In this document: positions 36,586 to 48,084 of the stretch, piece by piece
Numbering within the stretch: position 1 is the stretch's first letter
Layout: every line of letters starts with the position of its first letter
DNA from: Hypericum androsaemum
Lineage: Eukaryota > Streptophyta > Magnoliopsida > Malpighiales > Hypericaceae
Length of the DNA stretch: 64,000 bases
Reading direction: 5' to 3'
Assembly (NCBI GenBank): GCA_963995505.1
Contig: OZ023197.1
Coordinates: 4,992,121 to 5,056,120 of the forward strand
Notes under the pieces: model-generated
Databases searched by the model: none
Told to the model about the DNA's origin: nothing
The model's input: only the letters and a program-made list of their open reading frames with translations
Position numbers and translations under genes: made by a program

Positions 36586-37437
36586 CTGCAAAATAGAAGA
36601 GGTATCATGTAAAACTGAAACAAAAACAAGACTAGAAAGTCAGGCTACAGTATCCAACATCATGAGTCCAAAAGTGCAATTCAATTCGTAAGCCCCTCTC
36701 GACTTGAATAATGATTCCAACGTAGACCATTTTGCTTAAGGCGTGGCAATTTTTAAGAGATCAAGACACGGTTGTTTTGTCGTAGAATACAAATTCCACA
36801 GCTTAAATCTAGACAATGAAGCTAAAGAATACTCAAATTTTCAGAACACATCGAAGGACAGAAATAATTCACAAAAGACTGGAAATATAGATCACCTTTT
36901 TCCGTCCTGCAAATTTACTAAAAAATACTAAAATTTTCAGGATAGCGTTCCATCATATCGGTATAAAGTTCCATTATATCGACTAAGATGCTCAAAGCCC
37001 AATTAGATGGCCAAATTGTCTAAGAAACAAGAATTGAAATCTTATAGAATAGCCAAGTGCAAGAATGGGAGAGAAGCGACAAGCTGTGAGTTATTCAAAT
37101 CATAGTTATTCAAATCATAGGACTACAACGCAGAGTATTAAGGGAAGATGCAGCCTCAACACTGAACTCTTGCCGACCTGATCCAGTTACGTATGGTATA
37201 CAAGTTTCCGCAATGTAAATAAAAATTGTGATCTAATACTCATCTGGTATGATTCAACCATGACTAAAGTTGCAAATTAATTAACCCTGTTCTCGTTGTT
37301 GCCAAATTACCACAGAAACTAAGCTATTTGAGGCAGAAAACTAAAAACAACAATTGGTATTGGAGATTCAGCACCTATATCAACAATGAAGGAATCAGAG
37401 ACAATAGGTGTTTGGAAGTTACAGGGGAAACATGTAC
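36586..37437 (-). other. Probable 3'-UTR intron of the PWWP gene
   Basis: Twenty nt after the stop, the - strand reads ATTCAG|GTACATG. An acceptor TTCTATTTTGCAG|ACC ends at 36586. Because the junction lies close to the stop, it should not trigger nonsense-mediated decay. Confidence 0.5.
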
Positions 37438-37458
37438 CTGAATACCATAATCAAGCCT

Positions 37459-40400
37459 TTAACACTCCAGAAACAATGTTGCGTCTTCATCGCCTTGGGT
37501 TGTCACAATAGTCGGCGTTTTAAATGGGACTGAAATAGAGTGGTTGAGATGATAATTGACAAGCGTTTGGCCAAAAATGTTGAATTTTGTAGCACTTCCA
37601 TATGCAGCTTCGGCATCACGATACTTCTTGAACACTACCCGTGCTCGGTTAGTATCCCTATCAACTTCAGTGTCAGATTCTTTTAAAGGACCAAATCGCT
37701 TGAACATCCTGTTCAAGTTTGTTTCAGAAGGAACAGAATCCACAATTGGGAAATGCATCACAAGTTCTGCCGGTGCATTCTCATCTACATTACCAAATGG
37801 CTTGTCCGCTGCCGCATCACCATTACCATCCAAATGCTGTTTCCTTGAGCTTGAACGCCGATAACGTTTATCTGCATTAACAGGAACAAGTTGGTTTTGC
37901 CGTTTCCGACCTCTACGAGGCAGTTGCTCTTCAGAACCATTTTGAATGACCCTGTCAGTCCAATATGTGTCACTCATATCCTCAAATTCAAACATTTCAG
38001 GCGAACCACCCATATAAGCTAATTCTCGGGTCCTGCCATCTTTATCATCTGGGTTGATAACTACCGAGTTCCTAAAATCTGAGAAGAAACTGATAATAAT
38101 GTTGGAGACACTACAGCTACCAATAGGATGCTCGGCAGCTGATAACAGTTGAGCTAGCAAGTCTTGTTGTGAGGAACATTCAGTTGCAGTAGACACTTCC
38201 TTCATCTCTGAATCTTCGGAATGAGGCAAGAAACTATCAGATCCACTACCAACTCCGTCAATGCTTCCATCTGGCTGCCTGTTGCTTTTCGGGATAGAGG
38301 GAGAACCGGTCATTTGGCTGGCAATTCTGCGGATGCACTCCCCAATTTTAAATGATGGCTTGGGAATAGGAGAGACCTTTGTGAGTGACACGGTCTTTCT
38401 CTCGTCGGGGTAATCATCAGCAAAAGACTCAGAGCCCTTTCGTCTCTTGCCAGAAGGTGAAGCCAAATCAATCTCGTCATCGAAGGAATCCCATGATTCA
38501 CTGAGGGATTCAGACATAAATGTTTCTTTCTTTCTTAGGTACCCACCATCTCTTAGGTTATGCTTCCGTTTGTGATAAGAGCTTCTCTGGGTTGAAAAAT
38601 TCTCCTGACCATGTGAAGTTTTCCAGTCATATGAACTTTCAACTGATACTTGTGCACTCACTTCATCCTCAAACTGCAGACCATCTTCGTTCTCGAAATA
38701 CTGAAGTGCAGGGAGCTCAGAATAGCCTTTTGAGCGATATAAGGCCAGCAACTGAGCTTTGGCAATCACAAGGTCCAACCTATCAGCCCCGTCAGTAGGA
38801 GATTGTGCTAATGTTTTCATATATTCCACCAGCTTCTCAGGTCCAAATAAGTCAACACCGAGAGAATTGTCCACATATTCTCTAATGCTTGATTGAGGCC
38901 GAACTCCTGTATTTTCAACTATCTGAAATTTAATTCTTTCCTGGTCCTCTGCTGGTATACATGGGCAAGAAAGCCCCAACTCCACTCTTCTTGAAACTTC
39001 ATCAAAAGCACAACTAACCGCATCCTGAAATGCTTCTGAGTTGCTTTGCTTCTCAACCTGGGAGAAGTGAGACCTGAAAGGCTTGAGCAAAGATGCTTCA
39101 TTCCATGCAAAAGTCCTGTCGCCAAAATAAGCGACTAGAAAACAATCTTTTTTATGATACTTAATTGCTGTATCAGAGGCATCTGATAGGTCAAAAATCT
39201 GACCGGGCCACCATGGATGGCTCCTCACTTTTCCCCACACCAAATCCGAGACGCAAAATTCACCTTTATCATCAGGCTGCAGCTGAAAACTCGCTTGATT
39301 TCCTTTGGAAAAGGTTCCAGGATCAACTGATGTCTGCCTAACAGATTTCTTATCAAGGCTGTTGGGTTGTTCAGGTTCACTATCCTGTTCATCAACTTCC
39401 GTCTCTGAGCCCTCTCCTGAATCATCATATTCAGTCTGACCATCAACAGTTAGTTTTTGCACCATGTCGGATCCAGTCTTGGGAATATCCTCAACTGCAC
39501 TGTTGTTGAAGTCTTCTTCAATTTTCATCTCATCGTCTCCTCCAGCACTTTCCTGAAGCCCAAGAGTTGAAGCCTTCCCATTGCCCAATGAGATGTGGCC
39601 CCTATCAATGGCCTGAGTTGTATCTGAGCTCATGCATACTGTTTCAATGCCCAAATTCTCTGCTGCATGATTATCCTCCGACAGAACCTGCTCTGGGCAA
39701 GTAACCTGTTCTTGAGATTCTACTTTTCTGCCTTCTTCTGATTCAACCTGAAATGGACCATGAGCTGCATCCTTGTCAAAAGATTGATCAGCCTCTAACT
39801 GAGGCCCAGGTCCTTCATCTTTGACAGAGGTTAAGAGCGCATGATGGCTTTTCCGAGAAGCTCTGGTATACTTTTTTAATCCAATATCTGTTGTTTTCGC
39901 ATTGTCGAAAACCTTATGATCCACTGAAGAAATTGTGTTTCCCATTCCAGCAGATTGATTTGAAGTTGCCAAATCTAGAGATGAATAGCTTGATTTTTCC
40001 ACTGGTCCACTATCAGCATCAACCTTCAACTGCTGAGGAGCCGCTTTATGTTCCTCGCTTATTCTAGCTTGATCACTGTCAGTGGCTTTACGAGCCACGT
40101 TCTCGTGCAGTAACTGTTCTGTCACAGTTACTACGTCAGCTTCAGAATTCTGAAGCACCTTGATAGAACATGGAACTTCATGCTGGACGAGTACTTGAGT
40201 TGGCTGGTAGGGAAGAAGTTGATCTGCAAGTGCATTATGTTGATTTTCAGTGATACTGTTGGCTGTCTCTGTGGTCGTCTGCAGTTCATCCAGTGAAAAA
40301 TAAAATTTATCATTATAAGCATCAATGTCCATACCTTCAATGTTAGGACATGCTATATCTTCATCATCCACAGATGCAGTGTTGCCTTCAACAGCAGTTG

Positions 40401-41097
40401 AAGTGTGCTTATTGCCCTTATTTTCATCGAACAGCAAATTTGTTTCACAGCTAGATGCAACAACCTTCAACGCATCATCACGGCCAAGGGCTTCACCTTC
40501 GTTATCTGCACATTCTTCAGTTGCATTACTGGAGTCGCGTCCTTCAAGAACTCGGGCCTCAACATCAGAACCTTCGACCAAAATGGAGGTAGTTGAAATT
40601 GTAGATTCACCTTTCTCAGTGACAGCAGCTACAGTTTCACCTCCAGAAGATCCCACGACAGCCAAACGTCCCTCTGCGCCACTTTCAACAATCTGACCTT
40701 GAGGAACATCCTCCCGTGGCCCGGGAGTCTCTGCACCATCCTTCACTACCCCTGCCTCCAAACTCTGTTCCTCTACAACTGACACCGGTTCTGTGCCCTC
40801 AACCACAGAAGAACCTCCAAAACCACTTCCAACAACATTACCAACACCGTCAGCCTCAGCTTCCGCTACTCCTTTCGAAGACTCGGTCACATCGCCACCA
40901 TCGAGCGGTCTCCTAACGTCACCCTCGCCCTCCGTTTCCAAACCCAATGCCTCACCTGCCGAATCAGCAACCCTAACCTCTTCTTTCGACACAGTCAACG
41001 ATCCTCCAACCTCACCAAAACCCGCATCCGGACCCTCGCTACGCGATTCCTCGACACCACTACTGGCTACAACAACCTTCTCTTCTTGCTCCTCCAT
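37459..41097 (-). CDS. PDP1: PWWP domain-containing protein, PDP1-like (single coding exon)
   Basis: This is a large nuclear chromatin protein of the plant PDP family, whose members bind modified histones or DNA through PWWP and work with MSI4/MSI5 and PRC2 in gene silencing. The product is about 1212 residues, encoded without an intron. Residues 1 to about 600 are acidic, Ser/Glu/Val-rich and probably disordered. PWWP spans about 612-700: VSDLVWGKVRSHPWWPGQIF, then DCFLVAYFGDRTFAWNE. KRRKGSESFADD is a likely nuclear-localisation stretch. The C-terminal part (about 1109-1180) is an RRM-like module (LVMHFPIVDSVPSETNLNRM, ARVVFKKYRDAEAA), as in Arabidopsis PDPs. The start is the ATG at 41097 (MEEQEEK). 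Seven further in-frame codons upstream would need a TTG start and lie at a probable acceptor of a 5'-UTR intron. AAACCCTAA sits just upstream, on the gene's strand as its complement. Confidence 0.93.
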   Translation of the reverse strand: MEEQEEKVVVASSGVEESRSEGPDAGFGEVGGSLTVSKEEVRVADSAGEALGLETEGEGDVRRPLDGGDVTESSKGVAEAEADGVGNVVGSGFGGSSVVEGTEPVSVVEEQSLEAGVVKDGAETPGPREDVPQGQIVESGAEGRLAVVGSSGGETVAAVTEKGESTISTTSILVEGSDVEARVLEGRDSSNATEECADNEGEALGRDDALKVVASSCETNLLFDENKGNKHTSTAVEGNTASVDDEDIACPNIEGMDIDAYNDKFYFSLDELQTTTETANSITENQHNALADQLLPYQPTQVLVQHEVPCSIKVLQNSEADVVTVTEQLLHENVARKATDSDQARISEEHKAAPQQLKVDADSGPVEKSSYSSLDLATSNQSAGMGNTISSVDHKVFDNAKTTDIGLKKYTRASRKSHHALLTSVKDEGPGPQLEADQSFDKDAAHGPFQVESEEGRKVESQEQVTCPEQVLSEDNHAAENLGIETVCMSSDTTQAIDRGHISLGNGKASTLGLQESAGGDDEMKIEEDFNNSAVEDIPKTGSDMVQKLTVDGQTEYDDSGEGSETEVDEQDSEPEQPNSLDKKSVRQTSVDPGTFSKGNQASFQLQPDDKGEFCVSDLVWGKVRSHPWWPGQIFDLSDASDTAIKYHKKDCFLVAYFGDRTFAWNEASLLKPFRSHFSQVEKQSNSEAFQDAVSCAFDEVSRRVELGLSCPCIPAEDQERIKFQIVENTGVRPQSSIREYVDNSLGVDLFGPEKLVEYMKTLAQSPTDGADRLDLVIAKAQLLALYRSKGYSELPALQYFENEDGLQFEDEVSAQVSVESSYDWKTSHGQENFSTQRSSYHKRKHNLRDGGYLRKKETFMSESLSESWDSFDDEIDLASPSGKRRKGSESFADDYPDERKTVSLTKVSPIPKPSFKIGECIRRIASQMTGSPSIPKSNRQPDGSIDGVGSGSDSFLPHSEDSEMKEVSTATECSSQQDLLAQLLSAAEHPIGSCSVSNIIISFFSDFRNSVVINPDDKDGRTRELAYMGGSPEMFEFEDMSDTYWTDRVIQNGSEEQLPRRGRKRQNQLVPVNADKRYRRSSSRKQHLDGNGDAAADKPFGNVDENAPAELVMHFPIVDSVPSETNLNRMFKRFGPLKESDTEVDRDTNRARVVFKKYRDAEAAYGSATKFNIFGQTLVNYHLNHSISVPFKTPTIVTTQGDEDATLFLEC

Positions 41098-41109
41098 GAT
41101 AAACAGCAC

Positions 41110-41290
41110 CTGGGTCAAGCTCGAATTAAAAAAAAAACCAATGAGCTTCTTTCTCTGAAACTTGAAAACCCTAATGAAGATACCCTAAAGGAAGAAACTT
41201 TGGACCACAATCCACTCCAAGTTAGGAAAAAATTCAAACTTTAGGTTATGAAATTAACAATAGAGACAAGGGTTAAGGTTCTGGAAGTAC
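41110..41290 (-). other. Probable 5'-UTR intron of the PWWP gene
   Basis: On the - strand the leader reads CCAACAAG|GTACTTCC at 41290 and GACCCAG|GTGCTG at 41110, leaving 12 nt before the ATG. Confidence 0.5.
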
Positions 41291-42093
41291 CTTGTTGGAT
41301 CTTGCAAGGACACCAACACCTGAGGGTTTGGGGTTTTTTTTTTTTCGTCTTCTTCGAAATCTGGTTTTATTGCCCTTATTTATTTACTCGTTTGGGATTT
41401 AGAGAGAGAGAGAGAGAGGAACGAGGAGAAGCACCCACCCCGAGTAGAATGGGACGTTGTCCTATTTCTCCCTCTTTTTTTATATTTAATAATCAAAGTA
41501 AAATAAAATTAATTGTAACCTCTATATCTACCGAATGAATTGTAATCTAGTACTTGTTTTAATTACTTTTATCTAGTGTTTCTGGGATTTTTTTAAATTT
41601 CTATGTTTTTTCAAATTTTAGTATTCCTGGGTTATATTTTTATTTTGAATATTTTTTATAGATACTCTATTTAATAATAATTAGTTCCAAACATAAATGG
41701 TTCAAACTAAATCAATAATTAATAACATGGTATTTGAAATGACATAGATGCCAAGTAAATGATTACATGTTATTGTAAAATATTAAAAGCTCATCAATTT
41801 GTTTAAGTATTGAGTGTTAATTGATTTAAATTAAGCCTACAAGTTTATTTGTCTTGTATTCTTAATTTATTTCATGGCTTTATATTTGGTATATTTCCTT
41901 AAATTTCATTGAAAGAAGCACTTCTTCAGTTCTTTGACGTGCAGACGATTTCCCCAGTACTGTAGTTTCTTTTTAGAATTAACCTCCAACCGGAGTTGAG
42001 TTGGAACTTCGGTCGCTTTTGATTTTGTATTCCATTTATTTCACTTAGCCTTTATTTGTCCTTATGCGTTTTTCTCGTGAAGTAAAATTAAAG
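41291..42093 (-). promoter_or_regulatory. Leader and promoter side of the PWWP gene, then intergenic
   Basis: A (GA)n tract at about 41400-41419 (CT-rich on the gene's strand) and an A-run at about 41332-41345 lie in the leader/proximal promoter. From about 41470 to 42093 the sequence is AT-rich without a gene. Confidence 0.5.
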
Positions 42094-42910
42094 GGTAAAT
42101 TATATTTGTACCCATGGTATTTTGTGAAATAGATAATAAAATTTTTTCTAATTTATTTTTTGATTTTATTATTTTTCTAGTTTGATTTTATTATATTTTT
42201 TTCGGCACCTGCGGGAGATGATTTTTCCTTCTCAATCGTCCCAGATCCCTTCATTCCCCCAATTCCGTTCAATTCGCTTCTGCCTCCTTGAACCCAGGAG
42301 AGAGAGAGAGAGAGAGAGAGAGATGGATGACAGCAGCGACGGCCACCGCCTCCTTCAACCTCTTGACCGGTCACTTCCGCCTCCTCGGCCCATGTGTGCG
42401 TGGGTTATACAGCCGTGGGGACCAGCGCCGGCGTCGACAATATAGACCTCGCGGTGTGCCAGCGCGACATTCAAGGAGGACGCTACGGATTACGAGGTGG
42501 CGCTACTGCTCGACGTCATGCGGCGGATCTCTGCGTCCGACCGGTACGTTCGGTGCGGGGACCGGGTTGTCAAAAGAGACTACCCTCTTGCTTCAAGGTT
42601 ATTATCTGTCAAATTAGGTTTCGATTTATGTTTCTTTTTTATTTTGGTTGTTGCCGAAAAAATGTCCGGAGGTGGTCGGAGATGATAACGGAATTGGTGT
42701 TTGCCAGAAAAATGACCGGAGAACGTGATCGAAACTATTGGTTGACCGGAACAAGGGGATAACAATCATTTCAACTATAAAATAAGAAAATTTTGATTGA
42801 TGAGATAAACGAGGCATCCGAGAGTATAATAAAACCAAACTAGATGGGCAACAAAATCAGAAGGAAAACCAAAGAGAACCTATCATCTACTTCACCCTAA
42901 ATTAAATCTT
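42094..42910. mobile_element. Degenerate Mutator-like element with captured GC-rich piece
   Basis: The left end (GGGTAAATTATATTTGTACC, GTGAAATAGATAAT, AGTTTGATTTTATTATA) and the right end (complement of TATAATAAAACCAAACTAG and ATCTACTTCACCC) are inverted copies of the same family as 7250-8147. No target duplication is visible. Inside, 42290-42600 is GC-rich and exon-like, starting after an (AG)n tract. One + frame at about 42465-42600 reads DYEVALLLDVMRRISASDRY, but I do not recognise it. Confidence 0.6.
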
Positions 42911-43104
42911 ACCATTTTCACATATTGTACTTTTTGTCTCTCTCATTCAACAAAATAAAATCTTTTTGAATACACCGGCCATTTTTGACAATTTTATCTT
43001 TAATCATGTTTTTAAATAAAAATATCCAAAGGCCCTAAAGATTGGAAAAAAAATTTTAAAAAAAATTAGAAAAATTAAAGGATTAAAGATCAGATAGTCC
43101 TATA

Positions 43105-44420
43105 AACATTTTTTATACAATTGGATTGATTACTGAGAATTACACATGTTTTAATACAAGAATATAAGAACACGAAACAAACACAAGAGGATTATGTAGT
43201 TCGACAACTTGTATACATCCACGAGAGAGAGGAAAAAATCTTATTAATGACCACTCAAGCTCACCTCAAGCTCTAGCTTAGCTCAATTAGGGTTAGAGTT
43301 GCCCTATCTATTTATCGGATAATCCTAATACAGCCATGAAGTACATATAAATCACTTAGGAGTCTAAACCTTAATCTAACTAGGATACAGATTTAGACGT
43401 CTCTCTATTTTTCAGATCATCCCTATACTTTGCAACCTCGAACTGCTTCCTTGTTGGACATTATTTTTGTTGTCATAAACCAATGCTATAAGCCATATCA
43501 TGCACTGGACAATCCTTTGTCCCACCTAGTAAAACTCTTTACATATTGCAAGCTTCACCGCTCGCCCTTGATTTCGTCATTGGTGTAATTCACGATTCTG
43601 CATTCTCAATGCCAAATCTACCACACACATTTACTTTGCATGTGCATTGAGACAACCATAGCTTCTTACTTACCATGCCTCAGCGAGACAACCATAGCTT
43701 TTTGCTAACTATGCTTTTACGAATACCCATTCCAAGAATTCTCTTGGCTGCACTCAAATTATTCATGTTAAGACCTTACTCCCTTATATCATCTAACCTT
43801 TTATGCCTTGAGCATTTGCTAACTCCTTCATATTTCATTGATGTGACTCCACTTACAATAATGTTTTCCACCAACATGTAGTATTCCCTTTCACCCTTCA
43901 TCACTATCATAACATCCTTCTTACCAGAATGCTTTAAACTTGATAAGATGGAAAACAAGTCACCATGAGATCCGTCCGAATATTTGGCTATGTTTGTGAA
44001 TGTTGAACTCTTTCCTATGTTGTCTTGCTCCCAGTTCATCCTGGACAGTCTATCTTTATGTGCCTTTTTTCGCACTTGAAGCAATTTTCATTGAACTTCT
44101 TTGACACAGACTTGAATCATCTTCCACCTTTTCCTTTTATTTAATCCTCTGTCTTCGCCTTAACAATTCCTTGCTTTACCAACAGATCCTTGACAGCCTT
44201 TGCCATAACCCCATAGTTTGTCATTTTGTCGAACTTCACATGGTCAAACTTTGAGCCATAAGTAACCATCTTTTTATAAAACCTCTAATACTAATTTGTT
44301 AAGAAATCAACCTACTCTAGCTACGGATGCGCAAGAGAATTATCTCTGTTAATGTAAGAAAATAAGAACACAAAACAGACATAAAAGAATTATGTGGTTT
44401 GTCAAATTGCCTACGTCCAG

Positions 44421-44482
<62 letters not shown>

Positions 44483-44650
44483 GGGAGAAATCACACTCAA
44501 GCTCTAGCTTAACTCAATTAGGGTTAGAGCCACACTCTCTATTTATAGCATAACTCTAATACAACCATGAAGTACATCTAAGTCACTTAGGAGTCTAAAA
44601 CTGAATCCAATTAGTATATAAATTCCTTGATTTTGAGCTATCCTTCAACA
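43105..44650 (-). mobile_element. Strongly deleted Copia remnant
   Basis: Two direct repeats of roughly 320-350 bp (about 43105-43430 and 44297-44650) are the LTRs. The right one begins TGTTAAG and ends TTCAACA. Next to it at about 44283-44296 is a mutated tRNA-Met primer site on the - strand. The interior on the - strand carries a damaged gag zinc knuckle (CFKCEKRHIKIDC, one residue short), a later pol scrap (KDVMIVMKGEREYYMLVENI) and short reverse transcriptase pieces (LSAAKRILGM, CGRFGIENAES). Frames are broken everywhere. Confidence 0.75.
44425..44488. repeat. (GA)n microsatellite
   Basis: About 30 GA units with two GG interruptions, inside the right LTR of the Copia remnant. The left LTR has only GAGAGAGAG at the matching place. 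Confidence 0.95.
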
Positions 44651-44824
44651 AATAGAGTGAGTAGTACCATCAAGATTTGATTCCTGACTGTTGATTTAGG
44701 TTAGAACGCTTATGGATTTTAATCATGCGATTAAGATCCACACACTCAATGCTTAGGGGCATTTTTTTATATTTCACCTGAAAAAAGGGTTAGGAACGCG
44801 AACACGTCAAACAATGGTGCAACA

Positions 44825-46276
44825 TGATGTACGCAAAATTGATAAGCAATTAAATGCACAATCAAATAGTATAGTGAGTAAGTAGGGTTTCGAACTGAGG
44901 GTTGAACACAAAATCAATACAAATAATTATGTGAAGCGAGAAAATTAAAAGATTGTAAAGTAAATAAAACTAGATCGGAAACGCAAATAAAAGATGAGTT
45001 GTAAATCAATGGAGATAAACGAGCACGATACCCTTATGGACTACCCATCTATGTCGAGACTATGGTTTTTATGAAGTTCTAACTAGTACCCGGAGTGTTC
45101 TAAAGCATCTTCCTAACGCTTCCGCTCATTAGGATGACAAAACTAAACTAGAGTAGTTCATGATTACTAATCAACGCTTCCGCTCATTAATTAGACCAAG
45201 AACTAAGCTAAACTCAATTACGAAGTTAACTCCTAGCGGGTTATCCCTTAGTATCAAGATTCCTCATTAATACCTTAAGATATGTCAATTGACTCTTCCG
45301 TTGATTCTAATGCATTCCGGTCCATTATTATCAACTAAATATCATAATCTAAGTGATCAAGTTAGATTAAGCATTAAGATCACCAATTGACAACTACTAC
45401 GAAAGATAATCAAACCATAGCTAACATAGACGAGTAATCACATAATTAAGGCATCGCACTCGCAAGAGAACTACTCGCTAATCATGTTAACAAAGCACAA
45501 AAGATTAACGAAGAACATGATATCAATTAACATAAAAGATAGAGGAAGAGAAAGCTTAGTCGTGATGATCAAGCCTTGCCAACCCTTTCCCCGTAGTTAA
45601 TTGGAATCGTGACTTTTATTAAGCTCCAAGGTGTGCCTAGTTGCCATCGTTTTTCAAAACCTAAGAGACTAAGGCCTATATATAGCCAAAAGTCTAACAC
45701 GAAAATAGGAAAACCTCAAGGAGGTTTAACCTAAACTAGAAGTCTTGTCGGTCAAGTAATAATATAAAATATTATAACTTAAGTCCTAAAGCCGAAACAG
45801 GAGGCTAAAAGTCGAATAATTCTTTAAGCAAATCCGAAATCACAATTAAATAGGAAGTCCGACTAAAGCTGTGTTGGGCGAACTGGCGATCGCTAGTTGA
45901 CTTGCGGCCGCCAGTTCGCGTCTTCACAAATCTTTGTAAGTCCCGACTAGCGGTCGCTAGTTCACTAGCGACGGGGAGCTCGACTAGCGATCGCTAGTCA
46001 ACTGGCGACGGGGAGCTCGACTAGCGATCGCTAGTCAACTGGCGACGGGGAGCTTGACTAGCGATCGCTAGTCAACTAGCGTCTAACCCTTGATCCACGT
46101 GCCCACGAACCGCTCCAAATTCCTGACAAAATATATCACGAACGGTAAAAGTCCACTCCATCATACGAAAGCATTAAAACAACCAAAAACTTAATAGAGT
46201 GAGAATAAAAGAAACGGAACAACGACTTAAATATACAAACTACTTAGCAAATAACTGAGCGTTTACACACTCATCA
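44825..46276 (-). repeat. Athila-like 3' LTR (left)
   Basis: 1452 bp, homologous to 50470-51874. It contains four units of the palindromic 37-bp array (about 45944-46081) and a 10-bp stretch near 46160 missing from the other LTR. Confidence 0.93.
45944..46081. repeat. 37-bp array with CTAGCGATCGCTAG palindrome, 4 units
   Basis: The unit reads GACTAGCGATCGCTAGTC, then AACTGGCGACGGGGAGCTC. The first unit has the variant CTAGCGGTCGCTAG. In the element's own orientation the array lies about 195-330 bp from the LTR start, that is in U3. Confidence 0.93.
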
Positions 46277-46290
46277 CACCCCCACACTTA

Positions 46291-48084
46291 TTTCCTTGCT
46301 TGTCCTCAAGTAAGGAGCATCAGACACACACCCAAACTTTCAAACTCTTATTAAAAGACCACCCCACAACTAAGTAGTGTACCTACCTGAGCACAAGGAG
46401 TAAGAACGTGTAAACACCACATCCTTGATAGTTTAACCCAGTTTTCGCACTTAGTAGATTACACTAGAGGGTTGACCACTCAGAGGTTCGGAATTTTAAG
46501 CTCACATATATGAGTAGTCAACTACCTATCACTCGCGTACACGTCCGGGATCTCAAAGTTTCATACGTCTCACTTAGTGGTGCCTCGATAAATGTGGGGC
46601 TCATGATCAAGGGGACTTTTCATTGGGTTGTAATGGGGTTAAGGTCAGGTGAGGATAATATATGTGGGAGGTAGCTAAACCACCCGGCCGAGGAGCTCAC
46701 AAAAATATTCTAGCTCTCGTCTATTCTAAATACCTCACACTTTATCTAATACGCACTCATCCCAAGATTACACCCAAATCCTATTGACCACTTAGCTCGA
46801 GCCGTGCCATTTATTCACTTTCCAACCTCTTTCCAAACTTTTCGCTTTCCATCATTCAACGTTTGTTCCATTTCCAACTTTCACATTCCCTTTTCATCAC
46901 TTTTTCACTTTTTTTCTTCTTCTTTTTTCCTTCACTTTTCTTTTTTTCTTTCTTTTTTCCTTTGCTTTTTTTGCTTTTTTCACAACCTTCCTCAATCACA
47001 ATTTATCACATTGCACATCAAAGGCAACTGGTCTCGGCTTCTTTGTTGGCCTCATTTCTACCCATTACCCCATTGTTTATTCCCGAGCTATTCTATCAAA
47101 TGAACCCTTACAATTATACCCCAAAGATTAAGACCTAATGCATCCTCGGACCAAAGTGATCAAAGGTGGGTAAGATTGTGGATATAAGGCTTACATATAA
47201 TATTTCAAAGAAAAAGTTCAAGCTCAACGGGTTTAAACAAAGGATATAAAGGGTTTTCAGCTCTAAGGCTCTAGGCTCAATATCAAAGATGGCCCCTGTC
47301 CTTTCACTTGCACCCACACCACCAAAACGGTACCAAGTAATGACATGAAACCTGATGACCGGAGCAATGTAGGCACCTCATGCTATGTAGAGACGGTTGT
47401 TTCCTCCTTCGGCTCTAAAATCTCACAAGGTCACTCATCAATGCCGCTAGTATAATCTACCAAGTGCAACCACTAACCTAAACAACCAAGGGTGTTGTTC
47501 CTACACGTCCCTACTCATAGTACTCAAACTTGATTCCTAACAAGGTATGGGATTTAACTTCTAACAAAAGTTCAAAAATTCAGGGGGGAATTCATCATTT
47601 GCTTTAAATATACCACTTCAATCACAAACACAATCCTAAATCCAGGTCTAGACTCGATTACATATGCCAAACCAAAACAAAATCGCACGTTGACCCCCTC
47701 ACACTTATTGAACACATTGTCCTCAATGTAGGGCCAAGACACCAATAACATCACGCACACGAACAAGAACATCACAAAGCATAAAACAGACACATAACAT
47801 AAAGGAACAGAGGAAAGGACTGGTACTGCCCTGTCAATTGATAGGAGGCGATGGGGAAGGTTGGTGGTGTTTCGCTCTAATTATCTTTTTGCGCAACAAA
47901 GTTTGTGTATGGACTGACGAATTCTACTGCAGCTCAATTTGTCTCTGTTCGGAACCTCCTGCTAAGACCATTAAAATACTGAATCAAAATAACAATACTG
48001 AAGCAAATACAAACATAAAGAAAGATTAAATACTAAACGTGCTAATTTAGAGTCGTTAGCTTGACTTTGTTACTCCCTTTGGCA
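46291..48084 (-). other. Non-coding 3' interior of the Athila-like element
   Basis: Where pol should be there is 1.8 kb without a reading frame. It includes a polypyrimidine stretch at about 46900-46985 (purine-rich on the element's strand). Nothing like env or RT can be read. Confidence 0.7.

Noticed and set aside
41098..41118. Seven extra N-terminal codons of the PWWP protein
   Set aside because: The first codon is TTG, not ATG, and it lies at a probable intron acceptor; the ATG at 41097 is the natural start.
46804..47138. Phe/Ser-rich open frames on the + strand
   Set aside because: They result from a polypyrimidine tract inside the Athila-like element; no env-like domain or true signal peptide.
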